Part shown: in pieces, positions 22,911-36,222 of the stretch
Layout: each line of letters opens with the position of its first letter
Numbering within the stretch: position 1 is the stretch's first letter
Origin: Triangularia verruculosa
Lineage: Eukaryota; Ascomycota; Sordariomycetes; Sordariales; Podosporaceae
Direction: 5' to 3'
Assembly (NCBI GenBank): GCA_033296885.1
Contig: MU863899.1
Span: forward strand, 62,001 to 126,000
Length of the DNA: 64,000 nucleotides
The notes under the pieces: generated by a model
What the model saw: the letters and a program-made list of their open reading frames with translations, nothing else
The model's database searches: none
Told to the model about the DNA's origin: nothing
Made by a program: the position numbers and the translations under genes

Positions 22911-24022
22911 GTCACTTGAGCGATTTCACTGTGTTCTTTTTATATCACCCGCATTTGCATGGCGCTCCTTGGGAATTGCAGCAAAATATTCATAGACGGG
23001 GACAGGGCCGAGCCACGAGAAGCGCGACGCCGATGAGATCCTGGCTACGAAGAAATAGATGTACCATTTCTTGTCTTTTTTGCTGCGGGGAGGAGCAAAG
23101 CATAACTCATATCAGCTTGAGCTATTTTTGGTTGTTTGTACTTGGTTTTTTTTTGGATTAAGTTCGCTGGTTTATGAAGCAGGAACAACATGACTGCTGC
23201 TTGCTGTTGTACTGTATTGATAGCTTGGGATGAGGTTCCTTGAATTATAATGAGAAGATGAGATCCTACCAAATACTGCTGCCCAAAACCATGAACGAGA
23301 TGATTCAAAGAAGGTTGACAATTTACTGTGCCCTTTAACTGTCAACCTAGGCATCATATCCGGGCCAAGTCCGGCTTCGGATCGACTTAGGCAGCCAGCA
23401 GCGGGACTTGTATACTCATTCAGCTGGAAATGGAGAATGGATCTGAGAAAGTCTTCTATGTTTTTTGAACTTTTCTGAAGCTATACGTATGAGTGACAGT
23501 GTTCGGGCCGACTGTGCTGAAGTGTTCCGCATAGAAGAAAATCACGTAAATCTTGTCTCAGGTTCGACGTCAAAGAGACGCTGTTATGAGCACTCAACCC
23601 TAACCCCGCCAACAACCTGCCGGCCTCAGCTGATCACTGTTGGGACAACTCCGGCCCCCGCCCAGCCTGCAAGGTGCCGTCAGTTCGCTGCCGCCTGCGT
23701 CAAGCTCGGCCAGCACCCGCATCAAGAGCTTGACGCGCAACGCTTTCAGAACTGACACAAAGCTTCTTCCACCGTACATCCAACCTTTTTTTTTTTTCTT
23801 CCCCCAACTCACAGCAGTTGGTCAACGGCGTCACCCGTATACCACCACCAGATCCTCAACCCCACCTGTTGGCTCAAGGTGTCCCTTGCGAGCGGCACCT
23901 GCTTGTGATGCAATCATAGCTCCCTCCCCCGAAACTCGAAGCTCCCGATCCTTTGCGATATCATCTAAACACACAGCTCGAAACACCCTCAGAGAGAGAG
24001 AGAGAGGAAGCTCTAGTTCAAG
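22911..24022. other. Intergenic between fumarate reductase and ERD2
   Basis: Holds the 3' UTR of the fumarate reductase gene and the ERD2 promoter and leader. A T tract lies at about 23786-23798. An (AG)n run at about 23991-24007 sits just before the ERD2 start. No coding frame is credible. Confidence 0.55.
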
Positions 24023-25312
24023 ATGGCTTGGAACGTACGTTTACCCAATCAAGAAATCACTTCCCCGCAGAAAACAGCCAGACCAAGCTCACAACCCAAA
24101 TGCAGATCTTTAGAATAGTGGCCGACCTGTCGCACATAACGGCCAAATGCATCCTCATCTTCTCCATCCACAGGAATAGGAGCGCCGAAGGTTTGTGTTT
24201 CCAAACCGTTCACATCTCCCAAATAAAAACTAACGTTTATTCCCAACCCAGGCGTCTCCCTCCTAACCCAACTCTTCTACGCCGCCGTCTTCGTCACCCG
24301 CTACACCGACCTCTTCTCCGAAACCCACGCCTGGAACTACTTCTTCAAGGTCTTCTACCTCCTCTCGTCCTTCTACACCATCGGCATCATGCGCTTCGTC
24401 TACCCCCGCACCCGCGAGAAGGAGACCGCCTGGAAGCTCGCCGCCCTCGTCCTCACCGGCTCCCTCGTCCTGTCGCCGTTTGTCATGCTCATCTTTGACA
24501 AGAAGAACGAATGGGCTTTTGCCGAGTGGCTCTGGGTGTTTTCCCAGATTTTGGAATCGGTCTGCGTGCTGCCGCAGCTGTTGCTCCTGAGACAGACGAC
24601 GGTGCCGACGGTCATTACGAGCTTTTACATTGTGTTTCTGGGGAGCTACAGGGGCTTGTATCTGCTCAATTGGTTCCTCAGGGGGTTGGACACGAACGGT
24701 CGGAAGCCGAATCCGATTAGTGTCATTTTTGGGATTGTGCAGACGGCGCTGTATGCGGACTTTGCGTGGGTGTATTGGACGCGGCAGAGGGTCAAGCTGA
24801 GGAACGGGGGCGTGGTGGATGCGGATGATTTACGGAGGGGCTGGTTGCTTTCCAAGATTTTTGGGAGCAAGCACCTTCGCGGCACGTCGGGGGCTGGAGC
24901 TAACAATGACGACGATGATGAATATGACGAAGAAAGTGCGCCGGCGTTGGGACCGGGCAGACACGCGGTGGGTAGGAATGGTGGTGGTGCTGGTGGTGGC
25001 AGGGCGAAGTGGGGGAGCAGGGGGATTAGTATTAGTGCTGATGAGGGCGTGTATGATGGGGAAGGGGGCTCCTCGAGGCAGGAACATGGGGTGACGAGCA
25101 ATAGCAGAGGAGGTTTTGCGGATGAGTCGGATGATGATCTTGCCGGGGGAGCGGATCCGGACGCGAAGATGCAGGATCCGGATGACTTGGCGAGGGCGTT
25201 GAATGATGATGAGAGCGATAGTGATGAGGATGATAAGAACAAGAAGAAGAAACAGCAGCAGCAGGGGCAACCGAGTGGGATTCGGAATGGGGATGAGTGG
25301 GATGATGAGTGA
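24023..25312 (+). CDS. ERD2: HDEL/KDEL receptor Erd2 with long acidic tail
   Basis: Erd2 retrieves HDEL-bearing ER proteins from the Golgi by pH-dependent binding and COPI transport. Exons are 24023-24034 (only MAWN), 24106-24190 and 24252-25312, giving 385 aa with matching phases. The core, about residues 1-215, is the seven-helix PQ-loop-like receptor, recognisable by NIFRIVADLSH, RSAEGVSLLTQ, FVTRYTDLF and WVYWTRQRV. Beyond the core is a tail of about 150 residues, rich in Asp/Glu, Gly, Ser and Lys, ending DEWDDE. Yeast Erd2 is 219 aa, so most of this tail is extra. The usual short lysine-containing end is absent from the C-terminus, but several Lys-rich runs occur inside the tail. The HDEL chaperone of the same window is a natural ligand. 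Confidence 0.95.
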
Positions 25313-25934
25313 TTGATTCATTTTGTCTTTTATTCTTCAGCAAAGGTATATGGGACAAGGGTAGGGGTAGGGCGCTCAGATTAGGGTGTGGAATGATATG
25401 ATATGTTTCTCGATACTTGGCTAAAAACCGGAAAATCATGTTGGGGAGTTGCCTGCTTCTGGAGTTACTGGAGTTTCTTGGTTTAATCAAGTGATGATGG
25501 GCCCCGTCAGGGAGGGTTATACAGAAAGATTTAGGACGTGGAAGCAACCGCGACATATTAGGGGGCGAATAGGGGGGGTCGATAGCACTATTGCTCTACA
25601 TCCACGAAAAAAACACACACACACACATATATATATACTCGCAGATACAGTTCCTGAAACGCCACCGTCGACTTTTGATGACTACAAACTTGATTATTGT
25701 ACCCAGCCAAGCCTAAACATTTGAAACTCAATGCTATGGGATCTTTCTCAACAAAACAAACAAACTTGCAGACACCCCAGACCCGTTGTTCCAAACAATT
25801 GAGAATAATCACAACCTGCTGCCCCTTCCAACACGTACTCTCATTCTTACTTGAATCCCATGAGGAAAAGAAAAAAAACACTTGCTCTACCCTCTACTCC
25901 CTCTTTCCTCCATTAGACCAACCTTCAAGTTGAG
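25313..25934. other. Convergent spacer, ERD2 and NUP159 3' sides
   Basis: No gene. It contains an (AC)n-(AT)n microsatellite at about 25611-25637 and A-rich runs near 25870. The rest is probably the 3' UTRs of the two convergent genes. Confidence 0.55.
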
Positions 25935-28900
25935 TTACTCATCATCCCTCAACCTACTAACATTCCCCCCGCTCCTCTCCAAACTACCCCTCAACAACCC
26001 CAGCACATTCTTCCTCTTCCTCTCCCTCTCCCTCAACACCCTCTTCTCCTCCTCGCTGAACTGGCTCAACTTCTTCCTCGGGGTCCCCACCCCATTCCCA
26101 CCGCCCGGCCCCACACTCCCCATCCTCGACGCCGCAAAAGGCGACGACTCCCCCCTCCCACCAGGACTCATCAACAATGACCTCCTGTTATTCGGCGTAG
26201 GCGTCACCGGCCCACCCCCAGTCACAAACGGAGATCCCTCCCTGCTCCTCGCCGGCGTCCCCCCCAGCCTCAACCTCCTCATCTGATTCTCCAGCACATC
26301 CACATCCCCGCTCCTCTTCTCCGCCATGGCCGTCATCTTCTGAATCGTCCTCAGAATCGCGTCCACCGTCGGCACCGGCTGCCCCCCGCCCCTCCCGCTT
26401 CCCCCTCCCGCACTCGCAAGCTTCGCCTTTAGCACCGTCAACGCCTCCTCCGCCTCCGCCAACAACCCCGAAAACGTCGCAAACGACCTCCTCAGCTCGT
26501 TCTGCTGCGCAGCTTGCTCCGCGCTAAGAGGCAGCGACTTGGCCACGTTGATCTGGTCGGGATCCACATGCGCCATGATGATCCTCCGCATGTCCTCTTC
26601 CTTCGCGCGGAGCTTGGTCAGGTCACGCATAAGACCGGAAATTTCATCTTCGACGCGGTCAATCTCCTGAATGCGGCCGTCTTCCAGGCGGCGGGAGAGT
26701 TGGTTGTCAATGATTCTACCAAGGTCTCCGGCCTCGACGAGAACCCACTCATCCGGATTCTCGAGGTCGTCTTGATCGCGGCCGTCTTCCTTGCGGAAGG
26801 TAGTGTGTCCGAGGATGAATGACTGAAGCGAGCGTGAGTTGAGGCCGAGGCGGTCAATCATGCGGTTGATATCCCCCCAGAGAGCCTCGCACGCAATCGG
26901 GATCTCATTTTCGCCACGCTTTTGGCCGCGGTTTTCCCATTCCTTCGGGAAAGGCCTCTTGTCTGCTGCCAGGAACTCGTCAATCTGCAGAGTTGGCTCA
27001 ATCGGGGCGTGGAGAAGCTGCTGGACACCCTCATCTTCTGGGTCAACAAGGGCTTGCTTAGCTTCTTCCTCTCGTTTAGCCGCAAGCTCCATCTGGGCCT
27101 TGATGTTAGGATCGACATCTGGTTTCCACCGGCGCTCTGGAGCTGCAGAGAATGGGCTGGCCGCTGGGGGTGCCGAACGGCGTCCCAGGAGGTCCGATGC
27201 AACACCGGGCGCAATGGCCCGAGGAGTGTCGGGAGGACCGGGTCGGAGAAGACTGGCCCGGGGAGGGCCCCGCATCGGACTCGGCGATCGGGGGCTCGTC
27301 GGCACCGGCTTAGGAAACAATGGGGCATTTTTACTGTTGATCTCACCGAACAGCGGGCGACCCTGGTTTGCCTCCGATCTTGATATCGTCGAGAAAGCGC
27401 TTCCTGTCATGCCACCGTCGAAGGATCCATGGGGCGTGATGCCAGGCGTGTGGCTCTCGAAACCACCGGCCGTCGGGCTGAACTCTTTGGTCACATCAAC
27501 GCCGCTGCCCTCCGATTCCTCCTCCTCGTCGTATTCTTCCTCGTCTTCGTCGATCTCGCCCTCCCCCAACTCTTGAGTATGGTCCTCTACATCGCCATCT
27601 GACTCTTCGCTCTCCTCGGGGCTGTCTGGCACAGCAGGGACATCTAGGAGTTTTGTGGCAGGCTTGCCAAGAAAGTCAGGCGGCAAAGGAGCTTCCTCCG
27701 GTGTAGGTGGCTTCGCATCGTAGACCTCGGGCTTCGGTTTGTTCGACAAAAGATTAGGGGGTAGTCTTCCGCTATCGCTTTCGCTGAAGCCGGGGGATTT
27801 AGATGTCTCCTTGGATGATGGGCTTGGCTTCAAGAAATCCGGGGGGAGCGGCGCTTCGTCTGCTTCCACAGGAGCTTTGGTATCTGCTTCTTGTGAGTTG
27901 TGTGATCCTGAAGATAAGGAGCTGAAAGAGAAGTCCGCCTTGCTAGTAGCGTCTGGTGGTAGGGGGACCGCCGGGACACTACTCAGGTTCTCCTTACCAT
28001 CTTCTTCCTGCTTGATCCTTGGGGATGCAAAAGGATTATCCGCAGGCTTTGGTGCTCCGAATGGATTGGCCACGGCTGGTTTCGGCGCTCCAAAAGGTTT
28101 GGCAGCAGGCTTAGGTTGGCCAAAGAGGTCGGTTTCCGGCTTTGGCTTAAAAAGCCCAGACGAAGCAGGCCCCGGCGTCCCAAAGATACTAGACGTGGGA
28201 GCCGAGGGCTTCGGGGCAAAAAGTGTCGTTTTGGCAGCTTCGGCACCCGCCGTTTGGAAACCGAACTTGGAAGGAGCTGGTGTCGAGGTTGGCGTGGTGG
28301 ATCCGAGGTCACCAAACACAGACTTGGGTTTCTCTTCGGGAGCTGGCGTGACTCTATCCATATCCTCGTCCTTGGATGCTGGAGCTTCCAAGGCGGAACT
28401 GAATCCACTTCCAAACATGGAGCCGACTTCTGGTTTCTTAGTCTCGAAGTCACTGGCGGCACTTGAAGTGTCGGCTTTGAATGTACTTCCCAGCACGAAA
28501 GGCGAAGACCCAAAAGCGGGCTTGTCCGTCTTCACGGCTGGCGGGGGGAATGCTGTGGGCGTATCCATCGAAACTTCGGGGGCAGGGGCAGCAGGCTTCG
28601 ATGCGAAGATACTAGATCCGGAAGAAGCGCCGCCCAGAGAGCCAAAGCCACCCTTACTGGCAAAGCTGGCAAAACCGCCACCGGATGGTGCAGCACCACC
28701 GCCAAACACCTTGCCAGCGGTGGAGCCAGAGCTGCCTAAACCCGTCTGTCCAAAGGCCGGAGCTGCAGAAGCAGTCGTTCCCGTGGCCCATGGGGAAGGC
28801 TTAGCAGCTCCCATTCCTAAGAGTGAGGACTGACCAAACGCAGCAGGAGCTGCTGGCTGGCCAAAAGTGGGGGCACCAAACGAAGGTGCAGCGGCAGCAG

Positions 28901-30601
28901 GCTTGCTACCAAACGAGCTCTGGCCAAAGGTTGGAGAGGCAGAAGCCGCTGATCCGGCGGCCCAGGGCGACGGTTTAGCTCCCAAGGCTGACGAACCACC
29001 GAATGCGGAGGCCGGTGACGACGTGGCTCCGAATGCCGGAGCAGTAACAGCAGGTTTCCCGAAAGCACCGACTCCGGGGCTGGCAAGAGCAGGAGATCCA
29101 AACGCAGAGACCCCGGAACTAGCTGTGGCCGCCGGCGTAATGGCCTGAGTGGCTGAGCCTGTTACAATGCCCGGATATGTCGTCCCTGAACGAATGGATT
29201 CATTATAGACGACCCACCACGACACGAGAACACCTTCGTTATTGAGGACCCAAAGCCCTGGAAGAGGTCCGGGCGAGTTCTCGATCTCATCCGTTGGGAT
29301 AGGCTTGAACACCTTATCTTTGCTAGAAAGATCGATCGTTGCTCCGATGGGAAACGTATCAGTCAAGTCCTCACCCATAGGGAGCTGGGCACGCTTAGAA
29401 TCATCAGCAAATTCGGTTGTTGTGAATACGTTCGTGATCTTGTCGGCATCCTGGTCTTGTGCCAAGGGGACCTTGGAACGTGTCAGCAAACCGATGCCTT
29501 CGTTGGCGGTCGACGCCACCAGGAGAAGTTCGTCAAGATTTGGTGGGAAATCCTTGAGTCTGAGGATAGTGTGATGCGGTGTCTTGTCAGCCACGAAAGG
29601 CTCAACCGGGTCAGTGATCTTTTGATACGTGAACGTGGGGGTTCCTCCTCCTGGTGGTTGATGGCGGGTAATGAGGTTGAAGACAGATGGATCCTGACCA
29701 TTTGTCTGGTTGTAGACGGCGAGGAACACATGATTCTCAATCCAGGCGAGCGATGCGACATGGTACTCTCCAACGTTTGGGGATTTGGGAATGTGTGCCT
29801 TCTCGACGCCCTCGGGCGTCATCTGGTAAATAGAACCGTCTGCCATACCGGCGACCAGCTGCTTGCCCTTTGTGCTCCATGAGACACAGCTAACCTGGGC
29901 GCGCAGTATTGGACCGTTAGCACCTGATACAAGCTTCTTTTCCGTCAAATTCGCCATCAAAAGATTCCCCTTGTCGGTCACAATAGCGACGAAGTGTGAC
30001 AGATCTGGTGAAGGATTTGGGACTAGAGCCCTGAGGGACTCCGAGTTGGTGGGGATTTCGAAGGCCGACTGCGTGCCTCCCTGTGTGAGAGCGTCGGTAT
30101 TGTAGACAGCAAGGCCTCCCCCTGTCTCGGCAGAGAGAATGAGAAACTGTTCGTCTACTGTAAAGGCTAGCTGCGAGATCCTGATCGGAAGTGGCACCTT
30201 TGCCTGGGGTGTGAAAGGTCGCACGTCACTGTCGCCATCCTTTGGAGCCTCGAAGGCTTTTCGTACGGATTCGGTGGTGGCAATGTGAACGGCGTCGGGG
30301 CTGGCAGCAGCAACCAGGCCCTTCCGAGGGGCAATGCTGAGGAGAGATGCGGTCGGGGCTGGAGCAGGCTGCCATTTCGAGGTCAACTGAACCTTCGCAT
30401 CGCCGGCAATCGACAGAAATCCAAGACCCTGTGCAGAGATATTAGCGCTGTGTTCCGAGATCAACCAAGTCGCCCTCCATTGTGGAACAAGCTTACCTCT
30501 GTCTGGATGACTTCAAGATCGCTTCCTTGCGTCAGTCCCCCTACCCCGCCGGCGGAAGCGCCCATCATGGCATTGCTCGCGTTTCCAAAGCTGAAAGCCA
30601 T
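25935..30601 (-). CDS. NUP159: Nucleoporin Nup159 (Nup214-like), FG-repeat
   Basis: Nup159 sits on the cytoplasmic face of the nuclear pore and recruits the helicase Dbp5 for mRNA export. Exon 1 is 30601-30497 and exon 2 is 30428-25935, giving 1532 aa; the intron is 68 nt. The N-terminus, GLGFLSIAGDAKVQLTSKW followed by about 400 residues of regular strands, is the Dbp5-binding beta-propeller. From about residue 490 to 870 the chain is FG-repeat material (SAFG, PTFGQ, FGKP and similar). A Pro/Ser/Glu-rich linker follows with a strongly acidic patch. The C-terminal third contains predicted coiled-coil helices around RIIDNQLSRRLEDGRIQEID, as expected for the Nup82-complex anchor. The extreme end is basic and Arg/Ser-rich. 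It is divergent from PUP1. Confidence 0.92.
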
Positions 30602-31459
30602 AACTGTAGCTGCAATGTGGCCGCCCGTGGACAGAGGACTGGAGCTTAAGGTCTAGCTCAATTCATCAGCGGGTAGGGCAGTGCGTCCCGAGGCTCGAGA
30701 GCGAATCCGAGCAAAGCGATTCGCGATCGGGCAGCGAGTTCGTGTAGTCGTCGAGCGTGGTGTAATTAGCAGCAAATTATCTGCGCATGTATCCCTAGTG
30801 ATGGATACTGTGTCGATTGGGAATAGCTGTTGGTTTCCAGTGGTCTTTTTGCTGCAGGAGGGGGTTGGGGAACTGCTCTTCTTTGTGCAGGTCGAAAGTC
30901 AACACCAGCTGAAAGAAATGGTGAACGACGCGCCAATGAGCGACCGATCCACGATTTTTCTGCCTGCCGTGCCTGCCATGCCAACCCAAAGAGCACACCC
31001 CTGCAATCCCGGATGCTTCCCACTCTTTCCCTCTCTCGGCTAGCGCTTGTCACGTGTGGGGGGAGCTTGGGCCAGCCATCGAGGTCCCGCTGCGGAGTCA
31101 GGCAGCACCCTGTAGCGCGCGTCAGTCTGAGCTCGACGACCGCTGTATCGCTCGCCTGAACGCCCGCCAACATCCTGCTCTGGAAAGCTGTGGTGACAAC
31201 TTCAAGACTCCATCAACAACAACTGGGAAAGTTACGGACCTCGAAGTCTGTTACTATTGAGCTCCCCATAGTACTGTCGCCCCACAATCTTCGTATTTCC
31301 GACTTGCGGCTGCTGCTAAGAACGTTGCGGTTCCATCTTCGTCATCAGCTCTGCAACGACCCCGATCCATTCGAGAACCCCTATCCGACGAACATACCCC
31401 CACAGTCGAACTTTGACATTTAGAACCGACGGAACTCCATATCAAACAAACCACACACC
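30602..31459. promoter_or_regulatory. Divergent promoter region, NUP159 / PUP1
   Basis: 858 bp between two divergent start codons. A CCAAT box in reverse (ATTGG) occurs near 30826. No coding frame with a recognisable product is present. Confidence 0.5.
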
Positions 31460-32349
31460 ATGCCTGGCTTCGACTTCTCAAATTACAACCGCAATGCGGC
31501 CCTCCATGCCCGCGGTGTGCCCCTCCCCAAGGCCACCAGCACAGGTACAACCATCGTGGGATGCATATACGAGGGTGGTGTAGTGGTATGCACCTGTTTC
31601 CTCCCAGTTCATGTACCATGCAACCATATTCTGACTCCCTACCTCTTCAGATCGCTGCCGATACCCGTGCCACCTCCGGCCCCATCGTTGCCGACAAGAA
31701 CTGCGAAAAGCTTCACTTCATCTCCCCCAACATCTGGTGCGCCGGTGCCGGTACCGCCGCCGACACTGAGTTCACCACCGCCCTCATCTCCTCCCAGCTC
31801 GAGCTCCATTCCCTCTCCACCGGCCGCAAGCCCCGCGTGGTAACCGTCATGACCATGCTCAAGCAGCACCTCTTCCGCTACCAAGGCCACATTGGCGCCT
31901 ACCTCGTCGTTGCCGGCGTTGACCCCACCGGCACCCACCTCTTCACCGTCCACGCCCACGGTTCCACCGACAAGCTCCCCTACGTCACAATGGGTTCCGG
32001 CTCGCTCGCCGCCATGTCCGTCTTTGAGACGCAGTGGAAGTCCAAGCTCACCCAGGACGAGGCTGTGAAGCTCTGCGCGGACGCCATCGAGGCCGGTATT
32101 TGGAACGATTTGGGTTCCGGAAGCAACGTGGATGTGGCGATCATCACACCCGAGAAGACGATTCTGAAGAGAAACTACATCAAGCCCAACGAGAGGACGC
32201 AGAAGCTCAAGAGCTATGTCTTCCCCAAGGGAACCACGGCGGTGCTGAACGAGAAGATTACCATCAGGAAGCAGGATATTGGGAACTTTGTCAGTATTTC
32301 GGACTTGACAGAGGCGGAGACGGGTGACAAGATGGAGGTTGATACATGA
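31460..32349 (+). CDS. PUP1: 20S proteasome subunit beta2 (Pup1)
   Basis: This is the trypsin-like catalytic subunit of the 20S proteasome. Exons 31460-31585 and 31651-32349 give 274 aa. A propeptide of 29 residues ends in Gly before Thr30, so self-cleavage would expose TTIVGC, with Thr30 as nucleophile. The conserved beta-subunit segments ADTRATSGPIVADKNCEK, GAGTAADTE and GSGSLAAMSVFE are present. The long C-terminal arm, after VDVAIITPEKT, is the one that embraces beta3 in known structures. Codon use is strongly biased to C-ending codons, as for an abundant protein. The frame in exon 1 continues into the intron for some distance but loses family similarity at the GTATGC donor. Confidence 0.96.
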
Positions 32350-33952
32350 GTGCTGTATAAGAGAAGGGCGTGAACGAAATGTTGAACTAGTATTGATGTT
32401 ATGAAACTGAGCGCAGGCATGCGTGGGCCAAAGAACTAATAGACCTGAAGATCAATGGTTTAGCCTTTTTGCTCTGCGACGTGAGCTTGGATTTGAATGG
32501 AACATGTTTGATGTAATGTGCTGAATTTGTCTTTGACATTGCCATAAGCGCACTTTGTTGTCTACGAAGTCAAAGTCGGGACATTGTCTGGGTCAGGGCA
32601 AGGAGAAGGGAGGGTCAACTGCTTCAGTGGATGTTCCTTTTCTTTCCGGTACTCCAGGGGACTATAACTCGGAAATTTAAACAGAGTTTTCTGTTGGTGA
32701 TGCTTTAGGAGGGCGACTTGGTGCCGTGATTTGAAGGGACGCCTGAAGTATCACGATCCCAAATCCCACCTAACAAAGAAGCTTACGGAATCTGGGAATG
32801 GCGACTGGTCAATTTTTGCGCTCCCATTGCCTTTTTCTCTTCGAGCATTCCCACTCGTCACCCTCGGTAAGCCTCTGTCTTGTAATCTTAAACCGCTTGG
32901 TCGATGACTTGCTGCCTTTTTTCGGCTGTTATCAGTCGCTTCTCCAACGTTAATAGCAAGGTGAGGTACGACTTCGAAATCTTATCGACATGACTTCAGG
33001 GTAATAACCAGCGGTGTATAAGTCACGTATGTACATGAACATCACTCTCAACTCCATAACCCATGTGAAGAAACAAAGTTCAATGTTTTGTGAAAAAAGA
33101 TCTTTGATCCCTTTCAAAAACCCCCAGGGTTCTTTTTCGGGTCTCTTTCCCCCCTCCCCTTCCCCCCATCCCCCTCTCGCCCGATCTCTCTAAATACCTG
33201 TCTTGCGCAAAATTTGCGCATCAACCCATAGATATCTACAACCCTCGCTGACAAACAACAACAACAACAAAGCTATCTACACACATCCACACAAAACATA
33301 CAAAAAAAAAACAGAGAGAGAGAGAGAGAAAAGACTATGAGTAGATTTTTGACACCCATCTTTTTTCTCCTCTCCTCCCCTCCGTCCCCCTACCCTCCTA
33401 TCCTCGAAATTTTTGAAAAGAGAAAAAATCCAGCCTCTCCCCCCCCCCATCCACTCCGCCAAAAGAAACCAAACTTAGTAGTACCAGGTAAGTAAATAAC
33501 TTTGAAGTGAAAGAAAAAGAAAGAAACAGAAAAAGAAAAAAAAAAAGTACAAAATTTCCATCAAGATCCAGCAATTTTTGCCTTTTTGGGAAGATCAAAA
33601 AGATGAAACAGAACAGCCTGAGAAAAAGTACATAAAATAGAAGAGAATCCCTAGAATCCCGGTTTGCATGCTGTTCTCTGTAGATGCAACCACGAAAGAA
33701 CGAATTTGTGAAGCAACGCCCTATCTTGTAAGATCCCCTGATAAAACTCCACTTGAAACAAAAACTGCTGGGGGTATGAGTGATGATGATGGATGATGAC
33801 TGAAACTGTGACAAAGAAAACCAAGAGAAAAAAAAATGCAGTGTTGAGAAAATGCTGTGTTGTATAGGGAGTTGTCGTAATCGTCAGGTGGTGCTGATGA
33901 GGAAGAGGCAATGCTGGGTTGTTGCATAGGTTGTAGATGATAAACAAGGCGA
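32350..33952. other. Convergent intergenic, PUP1 and Sel1-protein 3' sides
   Basis: 1.6 kb with no supported gene. It contains low-complexity tracts: C-rich near 33140-33175, (GA)n at about 33311-33329, and a purine-rich stretch near 33505-33550. Open frames here are created by these tracts. Probably two long 3' UTRs plus spacer. Confidence 0.5.
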
Positions 33953-36222
33953 TCAGTGCGTCTTTCTGCTGAAGATGCTCTTTCTGGATTTCGACTTTGA
34001 CCGGTCCTTCTTGTCCTTTTCAGGATCATCGGCGTACTTTGGTTTATGAATCCTGTAACCAGTGTTAAGACTCGTATCTCGCAGCCGCAGACAAGACGAA
34101 AACATACCAGCTATTTCCAACCATGCTCATTCCCTTCGACTCGGCCTCCCGATACAGCTTGGCGCTCTTCTTCAGGTTCTTCTTGCAGCCAATACCTTGA
34201 GCATAGCAGAACCCAGCCTCCGCCAGCGCATCAACATCGCCCCAAGCTGGGAAATTGTCAGCAAAACTCTGAAACCGGATGCTGACAGATAGCCAACTCA
34301 CCTCCAGCGGTCTCAAAACACTTCAACGCCAACACCTTGTCCTGCTCGATGCCCCACCCATTCATATGGCTAACACCCAGTTCATATATACTGAGCGCCA
34401 GCTGGGCACGGTGTGTCTTCCGCTCATTCACATCTACGTGCTTGCCCTCCTTGGCATGCTCTTCGTCCTCTTTGATTTCCAGATTTGCTGAATCCATGGC
34501 CTTCCGAAGCCACTCCACTCCTTCGCGGGGGTTTGGCCGCATTCCCCAGCCGTGACGACAAGCCAAAGCATACAGCAGCATGCCAGTAGGATGACCTTGC
34601 TTTGCTGCGTGCCGTAAATGCCACGCTGACTCTGGCAGCGAGCCTTCCTGGTGAAGAACAATGGCCTTGTTAACGTGCTCTTCCCCCGTAAGATCAGCCA
34701 TCTTCGGGGGGTCAGCCTGGATGGGGCGGCCGGCCTTGATTGTGCTTGCCGAGTCACTCGTATCATTCGACATGATCGATCTGCCTGCGGCAGCGTCATG
34801 CAGTTGTGAAAGCGGCGCACGACCCCGCTGTGATTCTCCAGATACACGAGCATTCTCCATGGACGGTCTGCCGAGAGGAGGGAAGGGTTCCGGACCAGAC
34901 CTGAAGATCTCAGTACTGAGCTTGCTACGCTCATGAGATGGCCGCGTATTGGCTTCAGGGGGGCTCTGGGACCCGGCTGAGCTCGATGGTCTGCTCGATG
35001 GCCTACTGGGGGGTGATGGCGGTGGCTGGCCATGGTTTTCAAAACTGTTTGGAGGAGAGCCTGCCTGTTGCTCCCAGGAGAATCTTGCAGGTGTCTTCAT
35101 ATCCGGCAAAATAACAGAGTCTCTCTGCAGCGCCTTACCCCGAGGCAGAACAAACACGTCTTCCTTGGACGCAGACTCGGCCAGTGGCTCACTGCTCATA
35201 CTTACAGGCGTATGAGCGGCGTCATCAGTGGTGAGCATGAACGAGGCATGGCTGTCAGACGATGCTTGTCTTGCCGGTGGATCCAGCGATGGCGTTCCAG
35301 ATCTGCTGAGCGGCCTAGAGAAGTTGAAAGATGGTCGAGGTAAAGCAGAGATGTCCGAGGCGACGGAGGGTGACCTCTGATACGGCGCGAATCCAGGGGA
35401 TAGAACACCGCTGCTGGTTGAGAACTTGCGAGACCCTTGGGAATATAACGATGTGCTCATCGGGGTACTGAACCCCTCATCATCCGCCAACGACGAATCA
35501 TGGGAAGACACCAAACTGGAAGAGCGCTTGGTAAATAGAGGGCGAGGGGGGACGAGCCCACCGGCCTCATGGGAAACTGTTTTGAAGATTCTCTCGGGTG
35601 AGCTTGTAACCGAGCGGGTAGGCGTCGATGCTGGGAGTGGTATGCTCTCCTGCGTTATAGTCCTTGTCAAATTTGCAGGAGGAGCTGTTGTATCCATTGG
35701 GCTGGGGGAATGTTCTCTTCGAGCACCCACTCCGAAAAAGTTCTCTCGGTCCTGCTCCTGCTCCGTATCCTTCTGCGGCTCCAGGTTCCGTGGCAGTGTT
35801 GGTACGGGGACATTTTGCTCGGGTGTCGGTGGGATATGGCTCATCCGGGGGTGTACTGATACAGGCCGGTTGTTGATGTCAGTCTCTACCTCTGGTCGAA
35901 ATCCAGAGCCTGCACTGCGCTGTGCAGAAATGTCATCGTCGGAGACCGAGTCGTGCGAAAATGATCGAAAATATTCCGATCTTCCTTGCATGATCAACGG
36001 GCTCTCGGTGGTCAACGGCGGCAGTCTGCTCATGCGTCGCCCAGATTTCGCACTTTCCTGCAGCTGTCTGGCGAGCAGGCGGCTCTGCAATGCGAACGCA
36101 TCGAGAGGTGAGAGCTCGGGTGGTGCTTCGCCAGCAACATGGAGACGGGGGGATCGTAGCGGGCGTCCAACTGAGGCAGAGGATTTCGACCTCACGTCGA
36201 TAAAGTCGGGTCTGTTCGCCAT
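33953..36222 (-). CDS. Sel1-repeat protein, Nif1/Dsf2-like
   Basis: Exons on the minus strand are 36222-34302, 34246-34108 and 34052-33953, giving 719 aa with matching phases. The first 480 residues are low-complexity Ser/Pro/Arg-rich sequence, likely disordered and phosphorylated. From about residue 510, Sel1-like (TPR-type) repeats appear: GMLLYALACRHGWGMRPNPREGVEWLRKA, LALSIYELGVSHMNGWGI..ALKCFETAG, and EAGFCYAQGIGCKKNLKKSAKLYREAE. The end is a basic tail, KSKSRKSIFSRKTH. The layout recalls fungal proteins such as fission-yeast Nif1, a Wee1 interactor, or budding-yeast Dsf2; this is from memory and the chitin-synthase regulators (Skt5/Chs4) are an alternative, though no CaaX end is present. 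The role is otherwise unknown. Confidence 0.85.

Noticed and set aside
23992..24008. (AG)n run before ERD2 as a regulatory GA box
   Set aside because: A short dinucleotide run in a leader is common and has no supporting motif.
26839..28833. Long plus-strand frames opposite NUP159
   Set aside because: They are antisense shadows of the FG-repeat and linker codons, with Gly/Leu/Pro-rich meaningless products.
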